From the NCBI GenBank assembly GCA_051453625.1, contig JBOZIK010000001.1, positions 76,623,551-76,687,550 on the forward strand: a DNA stretch of 64,000 bases, given 5' to 3'. The position numbers were made by a program, and so were the translations under genes. This document shows, piece by piece, positions 47,452 through 60,719 of this stretch. The notes beneath the pieces are model-generated. The model did no database searches. It saw nothing but the letters and a program-made list of their open reading frames with translations, and was not told the DNA's origin. Every line of letters starts with the position of its first letter. The stretch's first letter is position 1. Source of the DNA: Welwitschia mirabilis. Its lineage: Eukaryota; Gnetophyta; Gnetopsida; Welwitschiales.

Positions 47452-47880
47452 GTTATATCTTAGTAGGATTTGTTTTTATCCCATTTCTAAATATTACACA
47501 GAGTAAAGTAATATCCTTCATAACTATAAAATAACATTTATCGTAACAAAGAATAAAAATTTCTCTTTATAGTGTGCAAAGACAAGATTAAGATGATTAT
47601 GGTAAGATTCAAACATTTTGTTAAACATAATAAAAATTGTCTATGAAAACCTATAAAGTGTTTTCAGTCCTATCTAAGAAAATGCTTGTAGTAGCTAGGG
47701 CATCAAATAAACGAAAGGAGATATGCTTATAAGACAAAATACCAAAAAGGATAATTAAAAGTTTTCTTTTCTTAATCCTTAAGAGTTATTTATATCTAAT
47801 TGTAGCTTGAATATCCATCTAAAAAACCATTACAGTTATTATTAATTAAAATTTCTATATTTTAGTAAAAAAGGATAAGG
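47452..47880 (-). pseudogene. gypsy reverse transcriptase, first half
   Basis: Minus-strand frames give TLKDXEKKTFNYPFGILSYK, RLFDALATTSIFLD, VFIDNF and YDKCYFIVMKDITLLC, ending NGIKTNPTKI. These correspond to the palm and catalytic region of gypsy RT. The catalytic box, normally F-M/V-D-D-F, is F-I-D-N-F, with the second Asp lost to a G-to-A change. The domain stops at the LTR of the nested copia. Confidence 0.75.
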
Positions 47881-50149
47881 GAAAATAATTCTTAAAAGTT
47901 ATGAAATTGAGTTTTCTATAGCTAATGCACATTCTTCATTGTACGTTTACTCCCATGAGAATAAATTTATCATTTCTATTCTTAACCATAGCAATTCCAC
48001 AATTTTTAGATATAGTTTAAGTAGGACTAAATTATAATAGATTAGATAGATAACACCAACATCTAGTAACTTCCTCCATTACTATTACTTTTATGTGAGT
48101 GTTAAGTCTATGTTACAGTAATTATTAGGCTAATTGTTTTCTTTTAAGTAGATTCTATGCATACAAATTAAATGTTTGATTAATAGCTTCCAAATCTGAT
48201 TTTATTTATGATATAAAGTCTTAATGTTGTATGCAAAGAAATGATGACTTTCTCTTATGATGTGGAAAGTTTAAGATAAATGACTATTAAAAATGATTTA
48301 TTGTCTCCCAAAAATAAGTGCATCAAATCTTTGAAAAATGATTTCCATTTGAACAATAGTCTTTACTAAAAGGTGTTTCTTATGATAAACATGAAAAAGT
48401 CTTAAATGTAGCTTTACAATGTGATTTACCATGTTCAGGATTCTCCTACAAATTAAGTGCTAATTCTTTATTTAGTTTAAATAAATGGTAATTATAAAAC
48501 AAAGATAAGGGCTTAAATAGATCATTGTCAAAGGTTTTAAATAAGTTTATATATTTAATATGATCCAAATGGTTTTTCTACACAACATTTAAAACTTATG
48601 ATTTCATATTCGTATTTTTAAATAACTTCTTAATCACATGATTTCTATAATTAATTAATGAGTTAAAAGTAACAAGAAATGGTCTACCTAGTATGATTAG
48701 CTTATTAATCTATTTTATAGTAACATGCAAATTGAGTTTAATGGTTAATACTTTTAATTATGGCATTTTCCTCATCATGTTACCATAATAATAATTATTG
48801 TAATTGCCACCCCATAATTATTTTTATAATTACTACTCCATAATTATTTTGTAACAATCACTTGATAGTTATAAAACATAGATGTTACATTTTCATATCA
48901 TAGCATAACTTGTCAAATCTCATGATAAATCTTAATTGATTCATAGGTTTTGTGGTAAATGTTGGGGACCTTGCATTTTAATATTAGAGAAAAATTTCAA
49001 CTTTTCGTTATAAAAAGATGTATTTTACAATTTTCTTTCCTCATGCCTTTCAAATACTCTTACTATATATATAAAAACAAATAAAATTTAAATCTTAGAG
49101 AAATTAAATTTAGATTTAAGTAAAATAAAGTGTATAATTATTTTCTATAGATTTATGGCTTATGAGAAGGTGATGATGTATCTATGTTATGTCTATGTCA
49201 CACCTACGTTGTAATGTGGTTATAGTAAAATGGTGCATAAGAATTATTAGCTTCACAAAGAAAGATGATTGATTAATTCTATAAGTGAATCTCTAAGGGT
49301 AAAGGAATTCCAAATTCAAGATAAAAGATTATATCATGTAATACTTTAGTATTTAAATTATCATAAAATTATCATGCTTTACTTTAGTGTGTATTTATTT
49401 TACTATCAATTTTCTCTAAGAGGGTACTTAGAGCAAATATTAAATTATTAGTAAATTGCTGATTCTTTGGGATATTACCAAAATTATCTCTTATTTATTT
49501 TACTACCTCCTCAATTTTACTTTTAATGTTTTAAAAATAAAAGTTTAAAGATAACCTAAGCAAAGGGAATAGAATCCTAAATTCTTGTAGAGTCCTTCAC
49601 TTTTCATTTTTCTTTTAAGGCTTTCTTTTCTTCCAATAGCTAATCAATGATGCTTTCATTATCTTCTAGAATTTTCTAATGAGACTTATTTTAGATTAAT
49701 GCCTCCATTCATTTTTGTTTGTAATTGTTGGATTAATCTAAATCTTTATGTATTTTTAATTTATTACTTGTTAGATTTTCATATATCATTTTTGAGTATT
49801 CTTTATTTAATGATAAAAGTCCTTCATTAGGCATAAATGTAATGAATTTTTGTTGATGCTTTATATAGTTGGCCTTGATATAGCCATGTTTTGTAGCAAG
49901 CATATCAATAAATTGTCTTTATTTCTTGGTAAAGCTTTAGAAGCATTCTTTTCTTCCAGGATAGTCTACAACTTCACTATTCATTCATAAGCCAATCTTA
50001 GTTTTAAATTGGTTTTCTTATGAACAAGTGAAGTTTGAGCTTCTTTTTCTTTACTAGTAATTTCTTAATATAATTTAAAATTTTTATTCTTCTCTTGATC
50101 TATTTGTATCATGTTCAATGTTTTCCTAAGGTTAGAAGAATTCCAAGAT

Positions 50150-53100
50150 AGATAAATAAATATATATTGTAAATTAGTTTATTTTTAAATTATTTAATAA
50201 TAATAAAAATAATAATAGTAATAGTAATTGAATCATTAAAAATGATAAGCATGTCTTTCTATTTTAAGAGACTTATTAAAAAGTTAACTTACGGTTGCTA
50301 CTTTTTAGTTAATTAATTGAAAGGTTGAGTTAATTATGAAATTTACTATCACTTATGCAGTTTTTTTATTCTTATAGTTTAAAATTAGGTTACTTGACTT
50401 ATTTTTGAAAATTTCTTAAAGTTTAATATTGATTTATTTCAATTATATATTGCTCATGAAACAATAGTTTGTAAGTGTTCTGAAGTACCTAGTCATGTTA
50501 TTTATTTGATGTAACTAAATTTAATTAGTAATTTTTTATATTATTATTTACAACCAATGGTTAGGCTTAGAAAGGATCGACTATGGGAATCTAAACTACT
50601 CATAGGAACTTAACATTTACTTTTAGTATTTAGTTATAGACACCTAAGAAATTTATCTATTAGAGGCATAGACACATACCTTATGATCATAAACGTGTTG
50701 AAGAATTAGAAACTATTAGCAGTATTCATGAAATTACCTATAGAACAAGTATAATCCTAACTACTTCTTTAAATAGTATTGTATGGTCCAAGTTTATTTT
50801 GTATTTTGCATGATCTGAATAATCTTACTAGTGATATTTGTATGCTTTGGAAATTTATTTTAGCATCTTGCATGACTTGTCTCATGTTGTGAAAATTTAT
50901 GCTTGCTGTAAGTCCTTTTATGTCACAGTTTTGAGGTTCTTGCATGAATAATGATGACTTCATCTATTTTGTTAACATAAATATTAAATGGGTCTTGTTG
51001 TTAGCTTATCGTAAATCATCCTTATGAATTTCTTATGTGTTGGCCATTAACCTATGATTGTGATATGATAAATATGAGAACTAGAACCAGCTAAGATAAC
51101 TAGTTGTACAAACTTCAGAGAGTGATACTCTTTATTGAAAGTCCCAAGGCCATGAGACTAGACTACCAGAGTAAAAGGAAGAAATGTGCTCACTTTATAT
51201 TATTTACACCCCTTCTAGTAGATTGCAACTAAGTTACTGAAATCTGTTATCGGACAATGCTAAATGAAGACAATGTTAAATGAAAAATAAGGTCTTGATC
51301 AAGCCTTTAGCTAAATTAATTTCCATTATTTTGTGCCCTTGGAAGTCCTATTCCTACTCATTCCTTACCTTTAAGCATATTAGGAATTGTGAAGGATGTA
51401 GTTCTTACACCATGCATGTATGTGCAAGACTAGTTTCAAAGGAGGACATTGAAAAGAATTAAAGGTTATAATAAGGACTAGGTGTTAAGTACATGTTTTA
51501 TTTCAGTTATTTTATGATTAATTGATTTGGAAATTGAATGGTATAGCACTTTATATTTTGAAGGATTTATGTATCTTAATGATTGGAGACATTGTATTAG
51601 TCAAGTTACATTACTTGGTTCTATTTGTATCAATCATGTTTCATGATCTTAATTAGAGATATGGAATACCTTATGTCATTTAATGTTTCTTTATGATAAC
51701 ATAGAAACATTATAGTTACATTCTAATTTTTTAATAAAAAGGTTTATTTTCAACAATAATAGTTTCTTTATGATTTCATTTATACTTTATACATATAAAT
51801 GCTTTAAGACATGAGCTATTCTTTGACGATGAAATACAAATGTCATAGTTATTTTTTGGTCCTTTTATATAAGAAAACTCTCAAGTGATTTGTTAGTATA
51901 ATTGTTTAGGTTCATTGCATGTTAAATAGGAAGTTTGGAGTTTAAAAAGAATACCATTCCCTTTTGTGCCTCTTCTTAGCATAGAATGAATTAATTTCCT
52001 ATAACTAATAAAGTGCAGATGAAAAGAACTAAAGAAATTTTAAATTAATTATACATAGAACCTAAAAGTACATGTAGCAAATGTAGTGATTAATTTATAC
52101 TAACCTTTCTCCCTAGGTTAAAATCTTCATTACAAAGGCTATACATATATTTAAACCTTAAAAAGGCCAACTAGCATTTATACTATGCATTCAACTAATC
52201 CATTGAAAATACATAAGAATTAATTAACATGGCAATTTGTTTATCTCTGTGTTTGACTTTCTCTCTCTTCTACACTCTTTATGATGTGTGTAGTAAAGGC
52301 AACATCCTAATAACTCATAACTGCTACCACCTCACCTCTTATTCCTACAAATGAAGGAGATGTCTTTTCTCCTTTCCACACATTCTTCAAAGCGGATTCT
52401 AGTCATTAGTTATCACTTGATCTTGCCTCCTTCCCTTCTTCCAAATATAATCTGTGAGTAGTGAGTTCCCTCCTTTTCTCTTATCATGTCATTAGATATT
52501 GATATTTATCTTATTATTAATTTCACTTACAAGTTAAAGTTGTTAAACACTATTATTAGATACAATTTCATCTTCTTATAAGATGCAGAAAGCATAGATA
52601 TAATGATGTCTCCTTTATAAATTAGACAAAGTCACCTATTGGATTCTAGTTTTTAACATCCTTCTAACTCACTGCCTCCCTATGATTTTAATCAATTTGA
52701 GTTTAAGACATCTTTGATGTTGAAAGACATATATAGGATGCACATACAACTTTGATCTATTAGATGTCTTTCCTAAGTTCAATGAGTTGATAAAATATGA
52801 ATTTGATTTGTCAGACATCTATCCTCAAAGTTTTACTCTGTAATCAACTTTTTGTTCTGCAAAGATGTCTTTGAAACTAGTAGACATTTATCCTCTTCAT
52901 GACTTAAAAATTGAGTTCTATAAAGACATCTATGAGGTTAAAATATGTCCATTTCATGGATCATAGATTTCTATCTATTAAAAGACATCTATCCTATAAG
53001 TCAATTTTGAAACAGTGTTCAAAAAATAAAGTTCTAATGGCAAAATATGATGCCTAAGTCATCTACCAACATATCATTATTCTAGGAAAGGCGAGTATAC

Positions 53101-53870
53101 CTATTTCAAATATGTCTCTATATATCTTCCTTGACCATTCCTATAATGTATCTAGGTTAGATAAAATACTTCAAAAGTGAATTTAAGGTGTCAAAACATT
53201 ATTATTTTATGATCTTTAATCAAATAAAAAATCCTTTTTTCTTTCTATGAAATAACACAAAAATCTCTTAAAATGATCAAATCCTTTAAGCAGTCATTAA
53301 AAATCATCAATCTTTGATTAAATTTCACAAGCATGACTTTGAATATTTCTTACTTGATGATATGAACTCTTATTTCACTAAAATAATCTAAGCTTCAATA
53401 ATTTAAATGTATTTAAAGCTCAAATGAACTTGTAATTTAAGTATGGAACATGATCAAGCTAAACTAACTTATGCTATTAAGACACATATTATTATTAAAG
53501 ATTATTGAATTATAAATTAGCATTTATCAATATTTCAAGAATTGAATGAAGCATCAAGCACAAAATGGAGCATAAATAAAGCATACTAAAAATGAGTATT
53601 TAATTTAATAGAATTCTATTCATCTCTTCAAGAGGTATTAAGATTCTTTGAATTTGTGCCTATTTACATGCTTTTATACTTGAAATGGATGGAATTCCAT
53701 TTCAGCTCACCAATGTGGAATAATTCCTTTTCTTTTTGCCAAAAAAAAAAAGACTTTCTAAAATCTATATTGACACAACATTAAAAAAAAGTACCTAATT
53801 AATTAGCACTAAGGTAGAAATGAATAACAACATGTACAACATTATAATGATTATATCAGATCACCTAATA
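50150..53870. other. Unassigned AT-rich stretch with a diffuse repeat
   Basis: No domain recognised. Between about 52700 and 53000 the motif AGACATCTATCCT and its inverse AAAGATGTCTTT recur irregularly (for example 52812, 52880 and 52981). The segment 53600-53870 probably contains the 3' LTR of the copia to its right: minus strand TATAAAAGCATGTAAATAG looks like an LTR TATA box. Confidence 0.4.
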
Positions 53871-53918
53871 TGAGAATTCCTCCTTTGGGATGATGTGATT
53901 AGAATTGGCATCTTTAAC

Positions 53919-54143
53919 TTAAATCAAGATTAATCTTGAAAAGAAATTCCTCATCTTAAGTGGAGGTAGCTTCTTTGTTATGAGATTTGTCCATTGTTCT
54001 TGATTTGAAATGTACATGAGCCTTACAACTCCTTTATTGACTTTATCCTTGATGAAATAGTATTTGATTTCAATGTGCTTTGACTTCTTATAAAGGATAA
54101 GCTTTTGAGAAAGTAAAATGGCTAGCATGTTATTAACAAACAT
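53919..54143 (-). pseudogene. copia RNase H C-terminal end
   Basis: SKHIEIKYYFIKDKVNKGVV, then NLITKKLPPLKMRNF. This matches the final RNase H block and C-terminus of copia Pol ('RSKHIDIRYHFIRD...DxxTKxLP'). Confidence 0.8.
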
Positions 54144-54499
54144 ATTAATTGTATCTTAACATTAATTTGCAGCTATTCAAACAATTTCAAAATCTATAAT
54201 ATATCTTGTAAAGCATCAATCATAGAAATATATCTAGCCTTAGTTGATGATAATGAAACCGAGGTTTGTTTTTTAATTTTCCAATAAATTGAATAAATGC
54301 TATGAAAAATTATGGCACATGAAGTAGATTTTCTATCATCAAGGCTACCATCCCAATCAACATCACAGAAACAATGTAATCTTTCATTTCATTTTTCAAA
54401 TTTGAAGCTATCATTTAAATTTTTCAACATAGAAGAATGTGCTTCAATACAATGAAATGATTTTCTCTTGATTCAGCCATAAATCTACTCATAAAAGAA

Positions 54500-55488
54500 G
54501 TTCCAAACTAAATATTTGATCTAGTATGAAAAATAAACCTAAGAGAACTAGTTATACTTATATATAGTAATGCATCAATTCTTCTTGAACTATTCTTTTT
54601 GTTAATTTTCAAATTACAAGTCAAAGGTATTAATGTTAGCATTGCATCATGAAGGCCATAGTTATCTATAATGGCTTGTGTAAACTTACTTTGATGTATG
54701 TGCATATAGTATTCACCTTATTTAACTTGAATGTCAAGAGAATACTTCAAAATATCTAAATATTTTATCTCAAATTTAGATGCCATCTATTTTCTAAATT
54801 CATCAATCAAATTTTGAAAGAATGCAAAGAACACAATATTATCAACATAAATAGAGATCAAATTGAACTCATCATTTTCATGTTTGAAATATCATGTGGA
54901 CTCTGACATGCATGATTTGTAGCTTATTTTGATAAGGTAATCATTAATTCTCTTAAACCATGCCCTTGGAGCTTTCTCCAACCTATATAGGGCCTTTTTT
55001 AATTTATAAACCTTGTGCTCTTGGCCTCTGATGATATATCCTTTAGGCTAAAAAATATATACCTCCTCTTCCAAGTAACCATGCATGAATGCACTATTAA
55101 CATCCTTTTTATGTACCTTGTGTTTACCATGTATTGCTAACAAAATCATTAATTTAATTGTTTTAAACCTTTCTACTAGTGTAAATATTACTTCATAATC
55201 AACATGTTTCTTTTATTTCTAGCCTCTAGCTACTAATCTTACCTTGTAATCATTGACATTATAATTTTTAGCTAATTTTCTTTTGTAAATCCATTCTAAA
55301 TCAATTATATTTTTACATTTTGGCCTCTCCACAATCTTCCATGTGTTATTCTTCATGATGACTTTCATTTCTTTGTTCATTGCCTCTTTCCAAATTGGAG
55401 ATGCAATTACTTCATCAACTAAATTCGGCTTACTTATCAAGGCTAAATAACCAACATGAGTATAGTATATCTGACTTCTTGTAAACAT
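54500..55488 (-). pseudogene. copia reverse transcriptase
   Basis: It opens with SPIWKEAMNKEMKVIMKNNT and IDLEWIYKRKLAKN (55400-55250), the standard start of copia RT. The catalytic region reads ISIYVDNIVFFAF near 54850: Y-V-D-N in place of Y-V-D-D, a G-to-A change. The downstream open stretch (54705-54508, SKFTQAIIDNYGLHDA) matches the RT/RNase H connection. Confidence 0.85.
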
Positions 55489-55799
55489 TCTATTGACATT
55501 TTAATCAAGCATTTAAATTAAATATGTTCTCTTAAAAATTTTGATGAAATTTGTGGTTGATTGGAGGTGCTTTTGGTTATTCATTATTTTATTCATCCAT
55601 GAAGTATCTAAGTCCAATATTAGATTCATCAAACTTCACATCTCTTGAAATAAAGTATCTGTGGCTAATAGGGTCACAATAATAGCATGCATAAGACTTG
55701 ATATTATATCTAACCAAAATGCATTTTTTTCTTCTTGCATCTAGTTTTGATGTTAATTTATTTAGAATATGTATCCAACATATTCAGGCAAACATTTTT

Positions 55800-56400
55800 C
55801 AATGAGATAGCATTGGTGCTATTTTGAAAATGAGCTCATAAGCTTTCTTGCCTTGATTGACTGATGTAATAGCTCTATTAAGAAGATAAGTTGTTATTGT
55901 AAAAGTCTCACCCTAATATGTATTTGATAACTTGACTTGAAGAAGTAAACATCTAGCCATTTCTTGCATAATATCAATTTTTCTTTCTATTATACCATTA
56001 GATTGAGAAGAACAGACCGATGTGATTTGCTTATGAATGCCACACTCATTACAAAATTGCAAAAACTCTTCATTCATAAATTCACCACCTTTATCACTCC
56101 TAATTACTTTGATTTATATGTTCAATTGATTTTCAACAATGTTCTTGAAATATTTGAAGGTGGATAAAGTCTCATCCTTTGAATTCAATAAGAAAGACCA
56201 AGTATATCTTGAATAATCATCCAAAATAACCATAAAATACCTAGATCATTTAAATGTAGAAGCTTGCATTGGTCCAACAACATCCATGTAAACCAACTCT
56301 AATGGTTGTGGCTTCCTCTCCATTGTGCTATTATGACAATTTTCTTTTTGTTTGTCTTTAATGCATGTTTTACATATTACATTAATCCCAACACACTTTT
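55800..56400 (-). pseudogene. copia integrase with catalytic residues kept
   Basis: Minus-strand translation gives CKTCIKDKQKEN, then ELVYMDVVGPMQASTFK, VIRSDKGGEFMNEEFLQFC and SNGIIERKIDIMQEMARCLL. The three catalytic acids of the D-D-E triad (D in YMD, D in RSD, E in IIER) are all present, unlike in the other elements here. Only scattered stops interrupt it. Confidence 0.85.
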
Positions 56401-56600
56401 CTATTTTATCATCTTCATAATGTCATCTTCATAATGTTTTAATATGTGTAATGGCCTAATCTCATATTCCATAAAATTGAATCATCTTTAATCAAAAGAG
56501 ACATAGAAATTAATTCTGACATTTCTTATGGTTCTTGTCCATCTATGCCAATTAATGCATAAATTTGATTTGGCAATATTTTAATATTATATGTAATTCC

Positions 56601-56816
56601 TTAATTATCTCTAATTTTGTAACTAGCCTCATCAAATAAAATCTTGATTTCTTTTACCACCATTTTTCTAACAAAAAACAAAAGAGAATTCGATAACTTT
56701 GGAACATAAAAAACATCATGCACATTAATGTACCTACCATCATTCAAGATAAGCTTGACATCACCAATTTCTTTAACTTTAATAAATGTACCATCTTCCA
56801 TTTCAATGAAACCCAA
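56601..56816 (-). pseudogene. copia protease/pre-integrase fragment
   Basis: MEDGTFIKVKEIGDVKLILN, then INVHDVFYVPKLSNSLL. This is the strand series between the copia protease and the integrase zinc region (normally 'DVLYVPxLxxNLLS'). Confidence 0.75.
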
Positions 56817-56999
56817 ATTAATGGCCCTAAAATTTTAAAGCATTTCTTTGTGAAGTGTCATGTTGTTAAAGTAACCACTATTCATAATCCATGTAGAAGA
56901 ATCGAGAGGTTTTGTAGAAGAATCGAGAGCTACAACATTAAGATTTCATTAAATCAAGACAAAATTAATAATATCATATCCATCTTCTAAATTATTAAT

Positions 57000-58838
57000 G
57001 TTAATAATAGAAATTGAAGTGATAATAATGCAATAATGCTTATAATTCAATACATGAACCATCTAATTATAATACCCTACTTTCTTTTAATATTTTAAAG
57101 CAAGGGATTAATCCCTAGAAAAAATGAACCATTAAAGCCTTATTTAGTTTGGGGACTTGGAAGATTCTTTACACCAAATTGTTCAAGCAACCTGTAAATT
57201 AGACCCTTGTCAAGGTCCTTATTCCTTAACAATCCCTCATCTTTTCCACTCAAACTATTCATATTCAAACAAATACTCAATTATTCCTTATCTAATCATA
57301 CAAAGGAGTATCCTTTTTAAATATAAGCCTATTCTACTCAAAAACAAATCATCTTTTAATAAGCTATTACAACGTCGATGGCAAAAATTCTTTCAGTTAT
57401 CAAATATTATTAGAGGAATAAGCTTCTCGCTACATAAATGAGGTATTTTCATGGCAATTTCTTGGGATGACATTCAAGCTTTTTAAGGTTCTCCTACTTG
57501 AATCATTTGTAATTTAGTATATTATCTCATGTGCAAAGAAATATCTTACTTTTTATATTTGTAAGAAATCCCAAGGTACTCTCTCCATTCTTTGATCATT
57601 ATTTAAACCTAAGGTACACACATAAACACAACATAATTGACTTAGTAAGAGCTTACTTCTTTAAAAAGAGAAATTTCAAAAATTTAATAAGATTCAAAAC
57701 ATATAAATACTTAACCATTTTTGGAAAAGATTACTTAATAAGTTGTGAAAGCTTCTTATGAGCCAAAAATTCAAGATTATTTGGTGATATGTTAATCATA
57801 ATGGCATTTCTCTTATGGCTTTCTTTCATTATCTTATGATATTTTAATTTACTTTCCTCTACTGCAATAAGAAAATAAACTATTATCCATATTTTTTCTT
57901 ATTTCTAATTGGTGCTTTAGGCTTGGAAATGGGTTAAGGACTTAATTAGCTCCTTACCAGACATTAGCCTTCTCTTTGTTCTACAATACTTTATCAAGTA
58001 TAACCGATAATAGAATTTGCTATATGTAATTCAGATATTTAAAAGCATAGATGTGATATGATTTTTAATTACTCTTCTAGATTTTACTTAATGAGCTTAC
58101 CAAATGATTGATAATATGCACTTATAACTTGCATCTATGACATAGAATACATAGCCAGACCTCTAACACCTTAATAAGGCCATTTGATATTATCTTTAAT
58201 CTCTATGTATTCTTAACAAGTGTTAACCCTCAATGTAGGTGTCTTAAGGATTGAAGAAGATGTACAGGTTACATTCATTACTTTAGGTTTCTTCCTTAAC
58301 TTCATAATCAGTCTTTAACTAGTACTAGAAGAATTAGTAAATTCAAAAGCAACTAGCTTAGAGTGTAAATTGGTCTTAACATGCCATAACAGATAACTCT
58401 AGCTAGGGAATGCTTGTCATGAAAACAATATTAATTGGGTTGTGGTTATACCTTCTCATTGGCATAATCTGCGGAGCGTTAAGGGGATCTTTCTTTTTAT
58501 CTTTATTAAATGCCTATTTCTAAATCCCTCCCTTAGTCCTTAGCTTATTAGATAACATTAACGAGGCCTTTGCTTGGTCACCTTCCATGTGGCCTCATAA
58601 TCAATGTTTCTAGAGTGTTTTTAGCATGTAACCTCCCTTTCATCTTTGCCTTCTCACTGTCATCTCAACCTTTAGAAATAATAAGACCACATTAAACCCT
58701 AGGTAGAAGAAATTGTATTGTCCCTATCTTAACAATGATAGCCATTCTACAAGTGATTAGTAATGATTATACTTCTTCACTCTTTTGGTGTGAAGTTTTC
58801 CAATAGTAGGAAGGATATCCCTTTGTTGGGGGTAGGCT
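57000..58838. other. Unassigned AT-rich stretch
   Basis: It should contain the 5' LTR and gag of the copia to its left, but I could not delimit them. Plus-strand open frames at 57157-57441 and 57531-57761 match no family I know. Confidence 0.35.
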
Positions 58839-58843
58839 ATCTA

Positions 58844-59165
58844 TGTTAAAAAATAAAAGAGCAAAACAAATAAAAAATATAAAATAAAATAGAACAAATG
58901 TTTTAAAAGGAGTCATGTTTATTTTAAATAAAACAGATGCTCCAAAGAGAGACATGCTTTGAATGAAGTCATGCTTCAAAGAGAGACACATGATTTGATG
59001 CAACTAGAAGGCCTTATATAGAGATACAAAGGAATACACTCAATAATGATTTTCCTTCTTTTTAGTAACCAACTCACTAACTCCACTAATTTATAATAGA
59101 ATCTAATCCACTAACTGACTTAATAATAGAAATTACAAAGAATAGATTGCACTAAATTTTTAATG
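58844..59165 (-). repeat. 3' LTR of the gene-carrying element
   Basis: Aligns with 61123-61440 along its whole length (shared blocks include ACACATGATTTGATGCAACT and ACAAAGGAATACACTCAATA). It is more diverged at the inner end, where terminal TG/CA is altered. Confidence 0.9.
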
Positions 59166-59891
59166 CTCCTCCTTAGTGCAGGCTTATGATCAACAATCCC
59201 AGTTCCTATGTGAAACACTCTTTCTAAAAAATGAGCTTGTCCTTAAGCGAAACAAAGATTTTGCAACTCCATGTCATTGATACAAGATAAACTCTATGCT
59301 TTCATGGCCTTCAGTCTGCCACCTCTCCAAGTTCTCGAAGTCTCCTTCTTGGAAAACATGCTTTTTTTCATTTAACATGTCTTCTACTTAAGATTGCATG
59401 CAATATTACTTTTACGAGTCTATCTTATTTCTCACTCAAGATCTTTTCCTGATCACGATGCATTTTACAAAGATTTTCTGAGCCTCTTGGTCTAGGCAGA
59501 GGATACTTATTGAATGCATTAGTGTAGCATGTGTGTGGCCTAGAACAACTAGGTTGCAAGATATTTTTTCATTTAAATTATGTCTACAATCCTCTGTTGA
59601 GAGCTGCCTCCCTCTTTGCATGATCCCACAGCTTATGGACACATGAAATTTGAGGTCATGTCTTTGGCCACTATTAACATTCCATTCATGCGGTGCTTTC
59701 TTGACACCAACAACTTATGACAGACACTCCCCAATACTTACACCTTGAACATATGATATGTAACACCTAATCCTTACACTATTACCAAGAAACATACCTA
59801 GTTCCTCACCAGATACTAGCTGATCAAATCTTCATTATTGATAGAGGTAGCATCACCAGCCATTTCCCACTATTTACTAGTTATAATCTAT

Positions 59892-60719
59892 GATGTCACT
59901 AAAGAATTGATTGATAGGTTTCTTGAACTGTGACTAGAAACTTGGCTAGATCCCCAAGATATCCTTGCTATAAAATTCACACTAGTGTTAAAATAGCCCC
60001 TAACAAAGTACTTCAAAATCAATAGCACCATTCTAAACTATTTTGAAGGAGTCTACATATGCAATAGGCCAAACTTGCACCACTTGCTGAAGGGCACACA
60101 TCATCTCTTTAACAATGATGGTATGCTGCATACGCTTCATATTGGAGATGGACAGGTAATCTTTTGTAGCCGATTCATTTGTACAAAATGGTTTCTTCAA
60201 GAAGAAGTAACCAAAAACTGCCTCATGCTAAGCATATTCACCTACAAAGGCATTGCTGAGGTGGCTTGGCTCTGTGTCTTTATCAGATGGATGGATTTCG
60301 GTCTCTTAGATCTTTCAGGAAGAGCCATACTTACTAATACAAATGTGGTTTTCTTCAATGGACATGTAATAGCTCTTACCAAAATTGATGCTTCCTACAC
60401 CATCTGCGTTGGATTCAACAGTGATCTGAAAACCATTGGATAACATGATTTCTGTGGTATTCTTACCATCGAAATAACCACACATCTGAATCTTGGTCCC
60501 AAAACTAAGGATCTTTTTGCATTTTATGATAGCCACATGGCGTTGTTTCTCAGAATGTTTCATTTCTCTGCTGATGGTAAAAAGTACCTCGATGTCAACA
60601 TCTGCTCAATGACTAAAACTCTGTGCATTAGTTTAGTCATCTGCAATGCAAGCACTAAGTTCTTACTGATAAAGGACACATGGATCATTGACGTGTCAGG
60701 TTGTGCATCTAGCCACATC
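59892..60719 (+). pseudogene. Captured carotenoid cleavage dioxygenase fragment (CCD4/NCED type)
   Basis: One plus-strand frame of 276 codons runs through with three internal stops (59931, 59994, 60441) and no frameshift until about 60620. It reads ELIDRFLEL, LDPQDILAIKF, YFEGVYICNRPNLHHLLKG, THHLFNNDGMLHTLHIGDGQ, NTNVVFFNGHVIALTKIDA, LKTIG and FHFSADGKKYLDVN. This is the carotenoid oxygenase fold entered near its N-terminus (normally 'GxYxRNGPNP...HHLFDGDGM'). One iron-ligand histidine block survives as ITTHL (normally MTAHPK); the next, normally HDFAIT, is frameshifted near 60625. Family members cleave carotenoids in plastids to make apocarotenoids or the abscisic acid precursor. Weaker similarity may continue to about 60800 (IPLRHAKW). 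No introns are seen, as in many CCD4/NCED genes. It is antisense to the LTR element around it. Confidence 0.85.

Larger units (their letters stand above)
43500..50150 (-). mobile_element. Ty3/gypsy retrotransposon (Tat/Athila-like), split by a nested copia
   Basis: Domains descend along the minus strand: coiled-coil gag-like sequence (about 50150-49500), protease tail LIILGRPFLV (48700-48670), RT (47880-47452), then a break filled by the element at 44682-47451, then the RT/RNase H continuation (44681-44200) and integrase (about 43950-43500). The ILGRPFL box and the RT wording fit the Tat/Athila branch. The two halves match as one interrupted polyprotein: the left half ends NGIKTNPTKI and the right half resumes KCVKDVTYVF. 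Heavily decayed. LTRs were not found; the left end stops near the GC-rich island at 43480. Confidence 0.75.
53870..57000 (-). mobile_element. Ty1/copia retrotransposon relic
   Basis: Descending the minus strand: pre-integrase region (56816-56601), integrase (about 56400-55800), RT (55488 down to about 54500) and RNase H end (54143-53919), the copia order. A polypurine tract (AAAGGAGGA on the minus strand, 53879-53887) follows RNase H. Integrase is unusually well preserved. LTR boundaries and a target duplication were not resolved. Confidence 0.85.

Noticed and set aside
48600-50150. Possible endogenous pararetrovirus (Caulimoviridae) because of a protease-like ILGRPFL and an RT of gypsy type
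   Set aside because: The ILGRPFL wording, the RT text and especially the integrase downstream fit Tat/Athila gypsy elements; pararetroviruses have no integrase and no movement-protein motif was seen.
52700-53000. CRISPR-like or regular tandem array from recurring AGACATCTATCCT
   Set aside because: Spacing is irregular, copies are inverted as often as direct, and the host is a plant; no array of constant repeats and spacers exists in the window.
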